This document shows, piece by piece, positions 9,136 through 18,044 of a stretch of 64,000 nt of DNA. Source of the DNA: Acidisoma silvae (GTDB lineage: Bacteria; Pseudomonadota; Alphaproteobacteria; Acetobacterales; Acetobacteraceae); contig NZ_JAESVB010000007.1 of the NCBI RefSeq assembly GCF_020618775.1, forward strand, positions 62,001 to 126,000, given 5' to 3'. How positions within the stretch are numbered: the stretch's first letter is position 1; each line of letters starts with the position of its first letter. The notes beneath the pieces were generated by a model, which was given only the letters and a program-made list of their open reading frames with translations, had not been told where the DNA came from and did not search any database. The position numbers were made by a program, and so were the translations under genes.

Positions 9136-10602
9136 TCAAGGGTGATCCGGGTCTTCGTAGCGAAGCGCGACAAGCTGATCGAACAGGCGCAGGCCGAAGG
9201 CCGTGGGGCCGGCCGGGTGACGGGCATCCGCCTCGTCCCGCGCATCGGTGCCGCCGATATCGATATGCGCCCAGGGCGTGTCGCCGACGAAACGGCTGAG
9301 AAAGGCCGCCGCCAGATTGGCGTCCGGCACCAGCTTGCCGGACAGGCATTGCTTGATATCGGCGATGTCGGAGCCCAGCGCGTCGCGATCACGGTCCGTC
9401 ATCGGCAGCCGCCAAAGCGGCTCGGAGACATTTTCGCCCGCCGCCGCCAGATTGGCGGCCAGCACGGTGTCATTGGCGTAGAATCCGGCCTTCTCATGGC
9501 CTAGCGCGACACCCACCGCATAGGTCAGCGTTGCGACATCCACCAAAGCGCGCGGCTTCAGATGGGTCACGGCATAGGACAGCGCATCCGCCAGAACCAG
9601 CCGCCCCTCGGCATCGGTATCGATGATTTCGACCGTCAGCCCGCTATGGCTGGGCAGCACGTCCCCGGGCCGATAGGAATCGCCGCCGGTCATATTCTCG
9701 GCCAGCGCCAGAACGGCCGAGACCGGTGCCGGGCTGTGGCGGCGAGCCAGCGCCATCATGGCGCCGGCGCAGACAGCCGCGCCGCCCATGTCACCGCGCA
9801 TATCCCACATACGGTCGGCCGATTTGATGGAAATGCCGCCGGTATCGAAGGTGATGCCCTTGCCGACGAAGGTAACGGGGGGTGCTGCCAGCGTGCCGGG
9901 CCAGCGCAGAATGACAAGGGCGGGTGGATTGGCAGACCCACGGCCGACGGCGGAAAGCAAGTTCAATCCCTTCCGCGCCAAAGCGCGGCCCTCGATCACC
10001 TCCACCGCGATACCGAATTTCTCCAAAGCCCGCAGGCGTTCGGCGAAGACCGCCGGCGTCAGCACGTTGGACGGGTCGGCGGTCAGCGTCTTGGCGAAGC
10101 AGACGGCCTCAAAAACAACCTTCGCCTCCGCAAAGCGCCGGCCTTCGCGTGCAGGGTCTTCCACCAGCAGATCGATCTTGTCGAGAAGGCAGGCGTCCTC
10201 CGTGCGTTCCCCCTGGCGATATTGCGGCATCCGCCAGGCCCGCAGCGCCGCCCCCAGGACCAGCGCCACCGACAGGCTGCGCGGCAGGCCGCGCCCGTCG
10301 ATCGCGATATGATGCTCGCGGGCCAGCGCGGCCGTGGCCGCCGCCCCGGCAGCCTCCGCCTCGGTCTCGGCCTCGGTTGCCTCCGGTCCCAGCCCCAGCA
10401 GCAGCACCTTGCGCCCGGCATAGCCGGGTGTCGGGGCATGGAGCAGCAAAACCTTGCCCTGTAGCCCCGTGAAGCCAGCCACGGCAGCCGCAGCGGCCAG
10501 ATCGCCCGGCAAAGCCCCCGGACGTACGGGCAAGATCAGCACGGTATGCGGCCCAAGGTCGGCAGGGCCGATCAGGGATAGGGCCGGTTGAGGAAACGGC
10601 AT
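9136..10602 (-). CDS. M17 leucyl aminopeptidase paralogue
   Basis: A 488-residue metallo-exopeptidase of family M17. The catalytic C-terminal half has VGKGITFDTGGISIKSADRM (Zn-binding Lys and Asp, catalytic Lys), RGDMGGAA (Zn Asp) and IDTDAEGRLVLADALSY (Asp, Glu, catalytic Arg), so all active-site residues are present. The usual Asn of NTDAEGR is Asp here. The N-terminal half is divergent and Ala-rich. It lies directly downstream of the canonical pepA (53-nt gap, same strand) and looks like an old tandem duplicate. It removes N-terminal residues from peptides in the cytoplasm; substrate preference cannot be read. Confidence 0.88.
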   Translation of the reverse strand: MPFPQPALSLIGPADLGPHTVLILPVRPGALPGDLAAAAAVAGFTGLQGKVLLLHAPTPGYAGRKVLLLGLGPEATEAETEAEAAGAAATAALAREHHIAIDGRGLPRSLSVALVLGAALRAWRMPQYRQGERTEDACLLDKIDLLVEDPAREGRRFAEAKVVFEAVCFAKTLTADPSNVLTPAVFAERLRALEKFGIAVEVIEGRALARKGLNLLSAVGRGSANPPALVILRWPGTLAAPPVTFVGKGITFDTGGISIKSADRMWDMRGDMGGAAVCAGAMMALARRHSPAPVSAVLALAENMTGGDSYRPGDVLPSHSGLTVEIIDTDAEGRLVLADALSYAVTHLKPRALVDVATLTYAVGVALGHEKAGFYANDTVLAANLAAAGENVSEPLWRLPMTDRDRDALGSDIADIKQCLSGKLVPDANLAAAFLSRFVGDTPWAHIDIGGTDARDEADARHPAGPTAFGLRLFDQLVALRYEDPDHP

Positions 10603-10655
10603 CGCGGAGCAGTCTTTCGTTCGTCTTGGTCAGGCAATCAGGCCAGACCTTGGGG

Positions 10656-12128
10656 TCAGCTCTCGTAATGCGCCCGGACAAGCTGATCGAGCAGGCGCAC
10701 GCCATAGGCGGTGGCACCCTTCGGCGTGATGGCCGTGTCCTTGCCGGACCAGGCGGTGCCGGCGATATCGAGATGCGCCCAGGGCTTGTCATTGACGAAG
10801 CGCTGGATGAACTGGGCCGCAATGACGGCGCTGCCGTAGCGGCCGCCGATATTCTTCATATCCGCGATATCGGACTTGATGGCGCGGTCATAGGCCTCGC
10901 CCAGCGGCATGCGCCACAGCTTCTCATCCGTTTCCAGCCCGGCGGCGAGCAGCTTCTGCGCCAGTTCGTCGTCATTGCTGAAGAGGCCGGCATGTTCCTG
11001 GCCGAGGGCAACGATAATCGCGCCGGTCAGGGTGGCGAGATTGACCATGAAGGCCGGATCGAATTTTTCCTGCGCGTACCACAGCACGTCGGCCAGCACG
11101 AGGCGGCCTTCGGCATCCGTGTTCAGCACTTCGATGGTCTGGCCGGAATAGCTGGTGACGACATCGCCCGGACGCTGCGCATTGCCGGAGACCATATTCT
11201 CCACAAGACCGACGATGCCCACGACATCCGTCTTAGCCTTGCGGCCCGCCAGCGCTGCCATGAGACCGATGACAGCGCCCGCGCCCGCCATGTCCCATTT
11301 CATGTCTTCCATCCCGGCCGCCGGCTTGATGGAAATGCCGCCGCTGTCGAAGGTGACGCCCTTGCCGACGAAGACCAGCGGCTTGCGCGCGCGGCGGGTG
11401 CCGGCGCCGTTCCACTGCATCACCACCATGCGGGGTTCCTGCACGCTGCCTTGGGCCACGCCCATCAGCGCGCCGAAGCCGAGCTTGGTCATTTCCTTCG
11501 GGCCGAGAATTTCAACCTTCACGCCGAGCTTGGTGAGTTCCTTGCAGCGCTCGGCCATCACCGTGGGCGTCAGGATATTGGCGGGCTCACTGACCAGATC
11601 GCGGGACAGGAAGATGCCTTCCGCGACCGCCTTGAGCGGCACGAAAGCGGCGCGCGCCTTGGTGGCATCGGCGACCTGCACGGCAATCCCCGCCAGCTTC
11701 GGCTTGTCTTCCAGCTTTTCCTTGGTGCGGTAGCGGTCGAACCGGTAGCTGCGCAGGGTCGCGCCATAGGCGATATGAGCGGCGTCAGCGCCGGGAATGC
11801 CTTCCGCGACGATCGTCACCTGGGCTTCCGCCGCGAGCGCGGCGGCAATGCTGCCACCGGCCTCCTGCAAGACGCTGTCCTTGAGGTCGGCGCGTTTGCC
11901 GATGCCATAGGCCAGAACCCGCGTCAGCCCGGCGACGGGCGCGAACAGCAATGCCGTCTTGCCCTTCTGGCCTTTAAAGCCCGCAACCTCCAAACCCCGC
12001 AGAATGGCGCCGCCCGAAGCCTCGTTCAGCGCGCCGGCGATGCCGGACAGCTGCTCATCCTCGGCCAGCAGCAGAACGACCGCGCCGGTCTTGGGTGCGG
12101 CAAGCTTGGAGAAGGCGACGTCGAGCAT
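10656..12128 (-). CDS. pepA: Leucyl aminopeptidase
   Basis: A 490-residue cytosol aminopeptidase (M17). Visible are FVGKGVTFDSGGISIKPAAG, MKWDMAGAGAV, and VLNTDAEGRLVLADVLWYAQ, with the two-Zn ligands, catalytic Lys and Arg intact. It begins MLDVAFSKLAAPKTGAVVLL. It heads a minus-strand set pepA, pepA paralogue, holC, ygfZ with short gaps, divergent from cysQ. PepA proteins also bind DNA in E. coli, but nothing here indicates that function. Confidence 0.94.
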   Translation of the reverse strand: MLDVAFSKLAAPKTGAVVLLLAEDEQLSGIAGALNEASGGAILRGLEVAGFKGQKGKTALLFAPVAGLTRVLAYGIGKRADLKDSVLQEAGGSIAAALAAEAQVTIVAEGIPGADAAHIAYGATLRSYRFDRYRTKEKLEDKPKLAGIAVQVADATKARAAFVPLKAVAEGIFLSRDLVSEPANILTPTVMAERCKELTKLGVKVEILGPKEMTKLGFGALMGVAQGSVQEPRMVVMQWNGAGTRRARKPLVFVGKGVTFDSGGISIKPAAGMEDMKWDMAGAGAVIGLMAALAGRKAKTDVVGIVGLVENMVSGNAQRPGDVVTSYSGQTIEVLNTDAEGRLVLADVLWYAQEKFDPAFMVNLATLTGAIIVALGQEHAGLFSNDDELAQKLLAAGLETDEKLWRMPLGEAYDRAIKSDIADMKNIGGRYGSAVIAAQFIQRFVNDKPWAHLDIAGTAWSGKDTAITPKGATAYGVRLLDQLVRAHYES

Positions 12129-12256
12129 GAAGGGATCCTTGAGCTTCCATCACCGCGCGAGATGGGCGGCGCGGCGGATACGGGAGATGGTCGATATGCA
12201 ACACTAACAGCAACGCCAGGCTTTGCCATGCCACCCGGCCCGTCTATCATCGGTCT

Positions 12257-13036
12257 ATGACCTATCGCCCTTCGGATGAAGCCCTGCTGCATTTGGCGGC
12301 AGCCCTCGCGGATCGTGCCGGCGCGCTGATTCTCGATATCCGCGCGCGCGGGATGTCGGTGGACCGCAAGGCCGACCGGTCCCTGGTGACGGATGCCGAT
12401 GCCGCCGCCGAAGCGCTGATCCTGGACGGGCTGCGCCGCGCCGACCCGACCGTGCCGGTGATCGCCGAGGAAGAGCAGGCGGCCGGCATCGCGCCAGACG
12501 CCGAGCATGAATTCTGGCTGGTCGATCCGCTGGACGGCACGCGGGACTTCGTCGCCGGGCTGGATGATTTCGCGGTCAATATCGGTCTGGTGCGCCATGG
12601 CGAGCCGGTTCTGGGCGTGGTCGGCGTGCCGGCGCTGGGACAGGTCTATCTCGGCATGAAGGATTTCGGCGCTTTCCGCCGGGATGTTGCTGGCGAGACG
12701 CCGATCACCGCCCGCAGACCGCCGCCGGAAGGCATGACCCTGGTGGTGTCGCGCTTTCACGGTGACTGGCAGCCGGCGCTGCCGCCCGCGCTGGCGGGCC
12801 AGCCCACCGCCGCCACCATCCCGATGGGCTCGGCCGCCAAATTCTGCCGCATCGCGGAGGGCGTGGCCGATTTCTATCCCCGGCGTGGCCGCACGATGGA
12901 ATGGGACACCGCAGCCCCGCAGGCGCTGGTGGAAGCCGCCGGCGGCCATGTCTGCCGCCTGGATGACGGCACGCGCCTGACCTATGGCAAGGCCGGCTGG
13001 GAAAATCCCGGCTTCTTCTGCATGGGCCGGAGTTGA
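12257..13036 (+). CDS. cysQ: 3'(2'),5'-bisphosphate nucleotidase (inositol monophosphatase family)
   Basis: 259 residues. Motifs of the Mg-dependent inositol monophosphatase-like superfamily are VTDADAAAE, IAEEEQ, DPLDGTRDFVAGLDDFAVNIG (metal ligands; the DGTRDF form is typical of CysQ) and EWDTAAPQALVEAAGG near the C terminus. CysQ hydrolyses adenosine 3',5'-bisphosphate (PAP) left by sulfate assimilation. It is divergent from pepA and overlaps or abuts the next gene, suggesting one transcript with the threonylcarbamoyl-AMP synthase. An inositol-phosphatase activity cannot be excluded. Confidence 0.88.
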   Translation: MTYRPSDEALLHLAAALADRAGALILDIRARGMSVDRKADRSLVTDADAAAEALILDGLRRADPTVPVIAEEEQAAGIAPDAEHEFWLVDPLDGTRDFVAGLDDFAVNIGLVRHGEPVLGVVGVPALGQVYLGMKDFGAFRRDVAGETPITARRPPPEGMTLVVSRFHGDWQPALPPALAGQPTAATIPMGSAAKFCRIAEGVADFYPRRGRTMEWDTAAPQALVEAAGGHVCRLDDGTRLTYGKAGWENPGFFCMGRS

Positions 13037-13038
13037 GC

Positions 13039-14010
13039 TTGGAGACGCTGCGCCTGGCCGATGACGAGGCCGGTCTGGCCAGGGCAGCCGCCCTGCTGCG
13101 CGGAGGCGCGCTTGTCGCCTTCCCGACCGAGACCGTCTATGGGCTGGGCGCGGATGCGAGCGACGCTGCTGCCGTCGCCGGCATCTATGCCGCGAAAGAC
13201 CGGCCGAGCTTCAATCCGCTGATCGCCCACTACGCCAGCGCGGACGCCGCCTTCACCGATGTCGTGCCGACGCCCTTGGCGGAACAACTGGCGGCGGCCT
13301 TCTGGCCCGGACCGCTCACCCTGGTTCTGCCGCGCCAGCCCGATTGCCGGGTGGCGGAGATTACCGGCGCGGGTCTGGCGACCCAGGCCGTGCGCGTGCC
13401 TGCGCATCCCCTGGCGCATCGGCTGCTGCAAGCTGTCGGCCGGCCTGTCGCCGCGCCCTCGGCCAATCGCTCGGGCCGGGTCAGCCCCACGACCGCCGCC
13501 CATGTGCTGGACGGGCTTGCCGGGCGTATCGCGGCCGTCATCGATGGCGGCCCCTGCGCGGTCGGGCTGGAATCGACGGTGCTGGACCTGTCGGGTGACC
13601 GCCCGGCCCTGCTGCGGGCGGGCGGCGTGACGCTGGAGATGCTGCTGGCCCATGCGCGGGATATTCTGGTGCCGGACAGTGCCGATCAGACCGCGCCGCG
13701 CTCCCCCGGCCAGTTGCTGGCGCATTACGCGCCTCGTCTGCCGCTGCGGCTGGCGGCCGAGACGGTGGCGGCCGACGAAGCCCTGCTTGCCTTCGGCCCC
13801 CCTCTGCCCGGCGCCGGCGCTGTCTTCAACCTTAGCGCGGCCGGCGACCTGACCGAGGCGGCCGCGCAACTTTTCGCGGGGTTGCGGGCGCTCGATACGC
13901 TCGGCCAAAGCCAGGGCTTGCGCGGAATCGCGGCCATGGCCGTGCCGAATCGCGAAATCGGATGCGCGATCAACGACCGCCTGCGGCGCGCGGCGCACCC
14001 GGCCAAGTGA
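13039..14010 (+). CDS. L-threonylcarbamoyladenylate synthase (Sua5 type)
   Basis: 323 residues with a YrdC domain at about 8-190 (FPTETVYGLGADA, KDRPSFNPLIAHY, FWPGPLTLVL, RVPAHPLAHRLL, PSANRSGRVSPT, ESTVLDLSGD) and a C-terminal Sua5 domain, so it is the Sua5 rather than the short TsaC form. It makes threonylcarbamoyl-AMP from Thr, bicarbonate and ATP for the t6A37 modification of ANN-decoding tRNAs. No ATG is available; TTG 13039 is preferred because GGAG sits 6 nt upstream. A TTG at 13033 overlaps the cysQ stop (TTGA) and is the alternative. Confidence 0.9.
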   Translation: METLRLADDEAGLARAAALLRGGALVAFPTETVYGLGADASDAAAVAGIYAAKDRPSFNPLIAHYASADAAFTDVVPTPLAEQLAAAFWPGPLTLVLPRQPDCRVAEITGAGLATQAVRVPAHPLAHRLLQAVGRPVAAPSANRSGRVSPTTAAHVLDGLAGRIAAVIDGGPCAVGLESTVLDLSGDRPALLRAGGVTLEMLLAHARDILVPDSADQTAPRSPGQLLAHYAPRLPLRLAAETVAADEALLAFGPPLPGAGAVFNLSAAGDLTEAAAQLFAGLRALDTLGQSQGLRGIAAMAVPNREIGCAINDRLRRAAHPAK

Positions 14011-14089
14011 CGGAAACCGGCCAAGTAACCATTGATCGCGGACGGCCCGCTCCGCATTATGCCGCCATGCGTAACCCGGATCATTTCTG

Positions 14090-17000
14090 ATGGATGGCCA
14101 ATTCGAATCTGAGATGGAGACCGGGCTCGATTCCGTTGCCTTCGCCGTCATCGCGCAGAGCGGGCTTTTCGATCTTGCCTGGTACTGCACGACCTATAAG
14201 GCAGCGCCGGCAACCGCATTGCAGCATTGGGCAACGATCGGCTGGCGTCAGGGCCTGCAACCCAATTTCTATTTCGATACGAATTGGTACTTGACCTATT
14301 ACGAGGATGTGGCGTCCACCGGCCATAATCCGCTGGTGCATTACATCCAGTTCGGAGAGCGCGAAGGACGGCGGCCGTCCGAACTCTTCGATCCGGTCTG
14401 GTATCGCGAAACCTTTCTGATCGGCGCTGATCAGCTTTGTCTCGCCCACTATCTACGCGAAAGGCTGACGGGGCGCGTTAATCCCAATCCTGATTTCGAC
14501 ACCAGTTTCTATCTCGAAACTTATGCCGATGTCGCGTCGGCGGGCCTTGATGCCTTCATCCATTTCATGGACCTGGGCTTCCGGGAGGATCGCGACCCGT
14601 CCCCCGATTTCGATACCGGCTTCTATCGCAGCCGCTATCTGCGCCTGCAGCCGGGGGTCAACCCGCTGCTGGACTATCAGCGACGGCGGGGCGAGACCGG
14701 GGTCTATCCCAAGCGCCCGCTGCGGGAAGCGACCATCCCCGGGGAGATTGCCCGCTTCAACCGCCCCGGCGAGGCTTTCGAGCCTTTCGAGCCCCTGCCC
14801 GCCGGCACGCCTGTCCGTGTCCGCGCCTTGGCCTATTACCTGCCGCAATATCACCCTATGCCCGAGAACAATGCCTGGTGGGGGCAAGGCTTCACGGAAT
14901 GGACCAATCTGTCGCGCGGCATGCCGCGCTTTTCCGGCCATTACCAGCCGCGCACGCCGCGTGACCTCGGCCATTATACGCTGGATAACCCCGAGACGCT
15001 GCGCCGGCAGATCGACATGGCGCAGGCCGCCGGCCTTGGCGGGTTCATCTTCTATTTCTACTGGTTCAACGGCCATCGGCTAATGGAAAAGCCGCTGGAC
15101 ATCCTGCTTTCCGACCGCAGCCTGGACATGCCCTTCTGCCTGATGTGGGCGAACGAGAACTGGACGCGCCGCTGGGACGGGCATGACGAGCAGGTTCTGA
15201 TCAGCCAGGACTACCGGCCGAGCGAGGACGAGGATCTGGTGCGCACCTTCGGCCGCCATTTCGCCGATCCGCGCTATATCCGCCTGGAAGGACGGCCGGT
15301 GCTGATGATCTACCGGCCCGGGCTGATCCCCGAAGCGCGGCAGACCATCGCCCGCTGGCGCCGCCTGTTCCGCGACCTTTGCCAGGAAGACCCCATCCTG
15401 GTCATGGGCCAGGGGTTCGATTCCATCGACCCGGCGGAATACGGGTTGGATGCGGCTATCGAATTTCCGCCGCACAAACTCACCGCCAGCCTGCCCAAGA
15501 TCAATGCCAGCCTGGAATGGCTGGACATGGAAGCCAAGAACCATGTCGTCAGCTATCAGGACACGGTCGCGGTGTCGCTCGCCGAACCCCGGCCGTCCTT
15601 TCCGCTGATCAAGACCGCCGTGCCGTCCTGGGACAATGACGCGCGGCGCGAAGGGCGCGGCATGGTGCTGCATGGCAGCACGCCGGCCGATTTCGGCGAG
15701 TGGGTTGCGGCCCTGGTGCGCGATGCCGAGGCCAACCCGGTCTTCGGCGAGCCCATCATTTGCATCAATGCCTGGAACGAATGGGCCGAAGGCGCCTATC
15801 TGGAGCCGGACCTGCATTTCGGCTCCGCCTATCTCAACGCGCTCTCCCGCGCCGTCAGCGCGGAAACGCCCGACATCGCCCATGGCAAGCTTCTGCTGGT
15901 CGGCCATGACGCGCATCGGCACGGCGCGCAGACCCTGCTTCTGGCCATCGCCCGGAACCTGAAGCGCCTGCACGGCGTCGTGGTCGAATTCCTGCTGCTG
16001 GACGGCGGCCCGATGGTGCCGGATTATGATGCCGTGGCACCCGTCACCGTGCTGACACGCGCCGCCGATCTCCCTCTTGAGGCGGCCAAGCTGGCGGCGC
16101 GCGGCTTCCGCCGCGCCATTATCAATACGGTCGCGGCGGGCGGCGCCTGCCCGATCCTGGAAAGCGCGGAGATCGCGACCGTGCTGCTGGTGCACGAACT
16201 GCCCAGCCTGATCCGGGAAAAGAACCTCACGCAACTGGCGCGGCGCGGCCTGACCGCCGCACGGCACGTCGTCTTTCCGGCCGCCATCGTGCGTGACGGG
16301 CTGTTGCAGCTTCTGACGCTGCCGGGCGAGGATTTTCTGCCCAAGACGCTGATCAAGCCGCAGGGCATCTACCAGACCTTGCCCTTCGATGCGGCGCGGC
16401 GCGCGGCGTCCCGCAAGACGCTCGGCATTCCGCCCAAGGCGCCGCTGTTTCTCAATGTCGGCTATGCCGATATGCGCAAGGGTTTCGACCTCTTCCTGCA
16501 AGTGTGGGCGAAGGTGCAGACGGTCGCGCCAGACGCGCATCTGGCCTGGGCCGGCAATATGGACCGCGAGCTGACCAGCTATTTCGAGCCTGAGATCACC
16601 GCCGCCAAGGCGACCGGCCGCTTTCATCTGCTGGGGTTCCGCCGCGATGTGGAAGTGCTGTTTTCGGCGGCCGATGTCTTCGTGCTGACCTCACGCGAAG
16701 ACCCCTTCCCGTCCACCGTGCTGGAAGCGCTGAGTGCCGGCATTCCGACCGTGGCCTTCGCGGGATCGGGCGGCATTCCGGAACTGATCGCAGCCCACGA
16801 CGCGGGCCAGGTGGTGCCGCGTGGCGATGTGGCGGCCATGGCGGATGCCGCCGTAGCGCTGTCCTCGGTCAAGGACGCCGCCACGCGCACGCGGCGCGCG
16901 CGCCTGTCGGCCGTCGCCCGGCAGGAGTTCAGTTTCCAGCGCTACACGGAAACGCTGATCGACCTGACCGACGCGGCCCTGGTCAGCCTGTCCGTGGCCG

Positions 17001-17827
17001 TCCCCAACTACAATTACGCCCGGCATCTGCCGGCGCGGCTGGAGACGATCTTTCAGCAATGGAACCCGGTGCGGGAGGTGCTCCTGCTGGACGATTGCTC
17101 GACCGATGACAGTATCGCGGTCGCGGAAGCGACGGCGGCAGAGGCCGAGCGCGCCGTGACCATCATCGCCAATACCGAGAATTCCGGCTCTGTCTTCGCG
17201 CAATGGCGCCGCGCCGCCGAGGCCGCGACGGGTGAGTTTATCTGGATCGCCGAGGCCGATGACGAAAGCGATCCGCGCTTCCTCAGCCATTGCCTGCGGC
17301 GGCTGAAGGCCAATCCCGATACCGTCATGGCCTTCAGCGACAGCGTCGCCATCGACCAGGACGGCACCATCCTCAGCGACAGCTACAAGGCCTATTACAA
17401 CCGCGCCGCCCCCGGCCTGCTGGAGATCGACGGTGATTTCGCCGGGCGCGATTTCCTGAAACGCTGCCTGTCTGAACGCAACCTGATCCTCAATGTCAGC
17501 GGCGTGCTGTGGCGGCGGCAGGCGCTGCTGGCGGCCCTCGACCGATGCGGCGACAAGCTGCGGGACTTCAAGGTGGCCGGTGACTGGTATCTCTATGCCG
17601 ATATCCTGAGCCAGCCGGCGGCGCGCATCGCCTATCTGGCCGAGCCGCTGAACCGCCACCGGCGGCATCAGAGCAGCGTTACCCACGCGCTGGACGGGCG
17701 CCGCCATGTCGATGAAATCGCCGAGGTGCAGGCTTTCATCGCCAAGCGGTTGAAGCTCGACGCAAAGGTGAAGCGGCGGCAGGCGATCTATCTGGACGAA
17801 ATCACCGAGCAGCTCATCCTGCACTGA
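14090..17827 (+). CDS. Multidomain glycan enzyme: N-terminal repeats, GH99-like (WbsX), GT4 and GT2
   Basis: A 1245-residue fusion. Residues about 20-235 hold five FD-x-x-W/F-Y units spaced roughly 36-40 residues (FDLAWY, FDTNWY, FDPVWY, FDTSFY, FDTGFY), most ending in H-Y/W-x3-G-x-R/E. A GH99-like WbsX domain spans about 242-585 (YYLPQYHPMPENN, GFTEWTNLSRG, WANENWTRRWDG, NAWNEWAEGAYLEP). A GT4-type domain covers about 590-955 (FLNVGYADMRKGFD, SREDPFPSTVLEALSAG). A GT2 domain covers about 965-1200 (LSVAVPNYNYARHLP, DDCSTDDS, WIAEADDES). Such proteins act in O-antigen or exopolysaccharide assembly. No signal peptide or membrane segment is seen. It is monocistronic, away from other polysaccharide genes. 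Confidence 0.85.
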   Translation: MDGQFESEMETGLDSVAFAVIAQSGLFDLAWYCTTYKAAPATALQHWATIGWRQGLQPNFYFDTNWYLTYYEDVASTGHNPLVHYIQFGEREGRRPSELFDPVWYRETFLIGADQLCLAHYLRERLTGRVNPNPDFDTSFYLETYADVASAGLDAFIHFMDLGFREDRDPSPDFDTGFYRSRYLRLQPGVNPLLDYQRRRGETGVYPKRPLREATIPGEIARFNRPGEAFEPFEPLPAGTPVRVRALAYYLPQYHPMPENNAWWGQGFTEWTNLSRGMPRFSGHYQPRTPRDLGHYTLDNPETLRRQIDMAQAAGLGGFIFYFYWFNGHRLMEKPLDILLSDRSLDMPFCLMWANENWTRRWDGHDEQVLISQDYRPSEDEDLVRTFGRHFADPRYIRLEGRPVLMIYRPGLIPEARQTIARWRRLFRDLCQEDPILVMGQGFDSIDPAEYGLDAAIEFPPHKLTASLPKINASLEWLDMEAKNHVVSYQDTVAVSLAEPRPSFPLIKTAVPSWDNDARREGRGMVLHGSTPADFGEWVAALVRDAEANPVFGEPIICINAWNEWAEGAYLEPDLHFGSAYLNALSRAVSAETPDIAHGKLLLVGHDAHRHGAQTLLLAIARNLKRLHGVVVEFLLLDGGPMVPDYDAVAPVTVLTRAADLPLEAAKLAARGFRRAIINTVAAGGACPILESAEIATVLLVHELPSLIREKNLTQLARRGLTAARHVVFPAAIVRDGLLQLLTLPGEDFLPKTLIKPQGIYQTLPFDAARRAASRKTLGIPPKAPLFLNVGYADMRKGFDLFLQVWAKVQTVAPDAHLAWAGNMDRELTSYFEPEITAAKATGRFHLLGFRRDVEVLFSAADVFVLTSREDPFPSTVLEALSAGIPTVAFAGSGGIPELIAAHDAGQVVPRGDVAAMADAAVALSSVKDAATRTRRARLSAVARQEFSFQRYTETLIDLTDAALVSLSVAVPNYNYARHLPARLETIFQQWNPVREVLLLDDCSTDDSIAVAEATAAEAERAVTIIANTENSGSVFAQWRRAAEAATGEFIWIAEADDESDPRFLSHCLRRLKANPDTVMAFSDSVAIDQDGTILSDSYKAYYNRAAPGLLEIDGDFAGRDFLKRCLSERNLILNVSGVLWRRQALLAALDRCGDKLRDFKVAGDWYLYADILSQPAARIAYLAEPLNRHRRHQSSVTHALDGRRHVDEIAEVQAFIAKRLKLDAKVKRRQAIYLDEITEQLILH

Positions 17828-17847
17828 CGCGAAAGCCATCAGGCGTC

Positions 17848-17859
17848 CCAAGCGCTTGG
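17848..17859. promoter_or_regulatory. LacI-type operator candidate
   Basis: CCAAGCGCTTGG is a perfect 12-bp palindrome centred on CG, the shape of LacI/GalR-family operators (A-A-G-C-G-C-T-T core). It lies about 186 nt upstream of the sugar ABC operon and 21 nt past the glycosyltransferase stop. No LacI-family gene is in the window, so the regulator would be encoded elsewhere. Confidence 0.45.
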
Positions 17860-17887
17860 TGGCGGTCGACACGAAACGATCCGATTT

Positions 17888-17924
17888 ATGCGCCTTGTCT
17901 CTGGACAAAGGCCGAAAGGCGCAT
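17888..17924 (+). other. Nested inverted repeat upstream of the sugar ABC operon
   Basis: ATGCGCCTT (17888-17896) pairs with AAGGCGCAT (17916-17924), and an inner TTGTC/GACAA pair lies within the 19-nt loop. There is no T tract, so it is either a weak end to the glycosyltransferase transcript or a regulatory dyad. Confidence 0.4.
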
Positions 17925-18044
17925 GATGCTATGCGCTGACCGATAGAACATCGGCAGACGTCCGCAAAAAACGCCTAAAAACGACAATACGCCAAGACTG
18001 TCCGCGAAAACACGTCCGTAGAGACAACCGGGGGGAACTTGACC

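Noticed and set aside
10626-12260. 544-codon plus-strand frame across pepA
   Set aside because: It is antisense to an obvious M17 peptidase with all motifs; the translation is low-complexity His/Ala/Gly.
15080-16627. 515-codon minus-strand frame inside the glycosyltransferase fusion
   Set aside because: The opposite strand encodes clear GH99-like and GT4 motifs; this one shows none.
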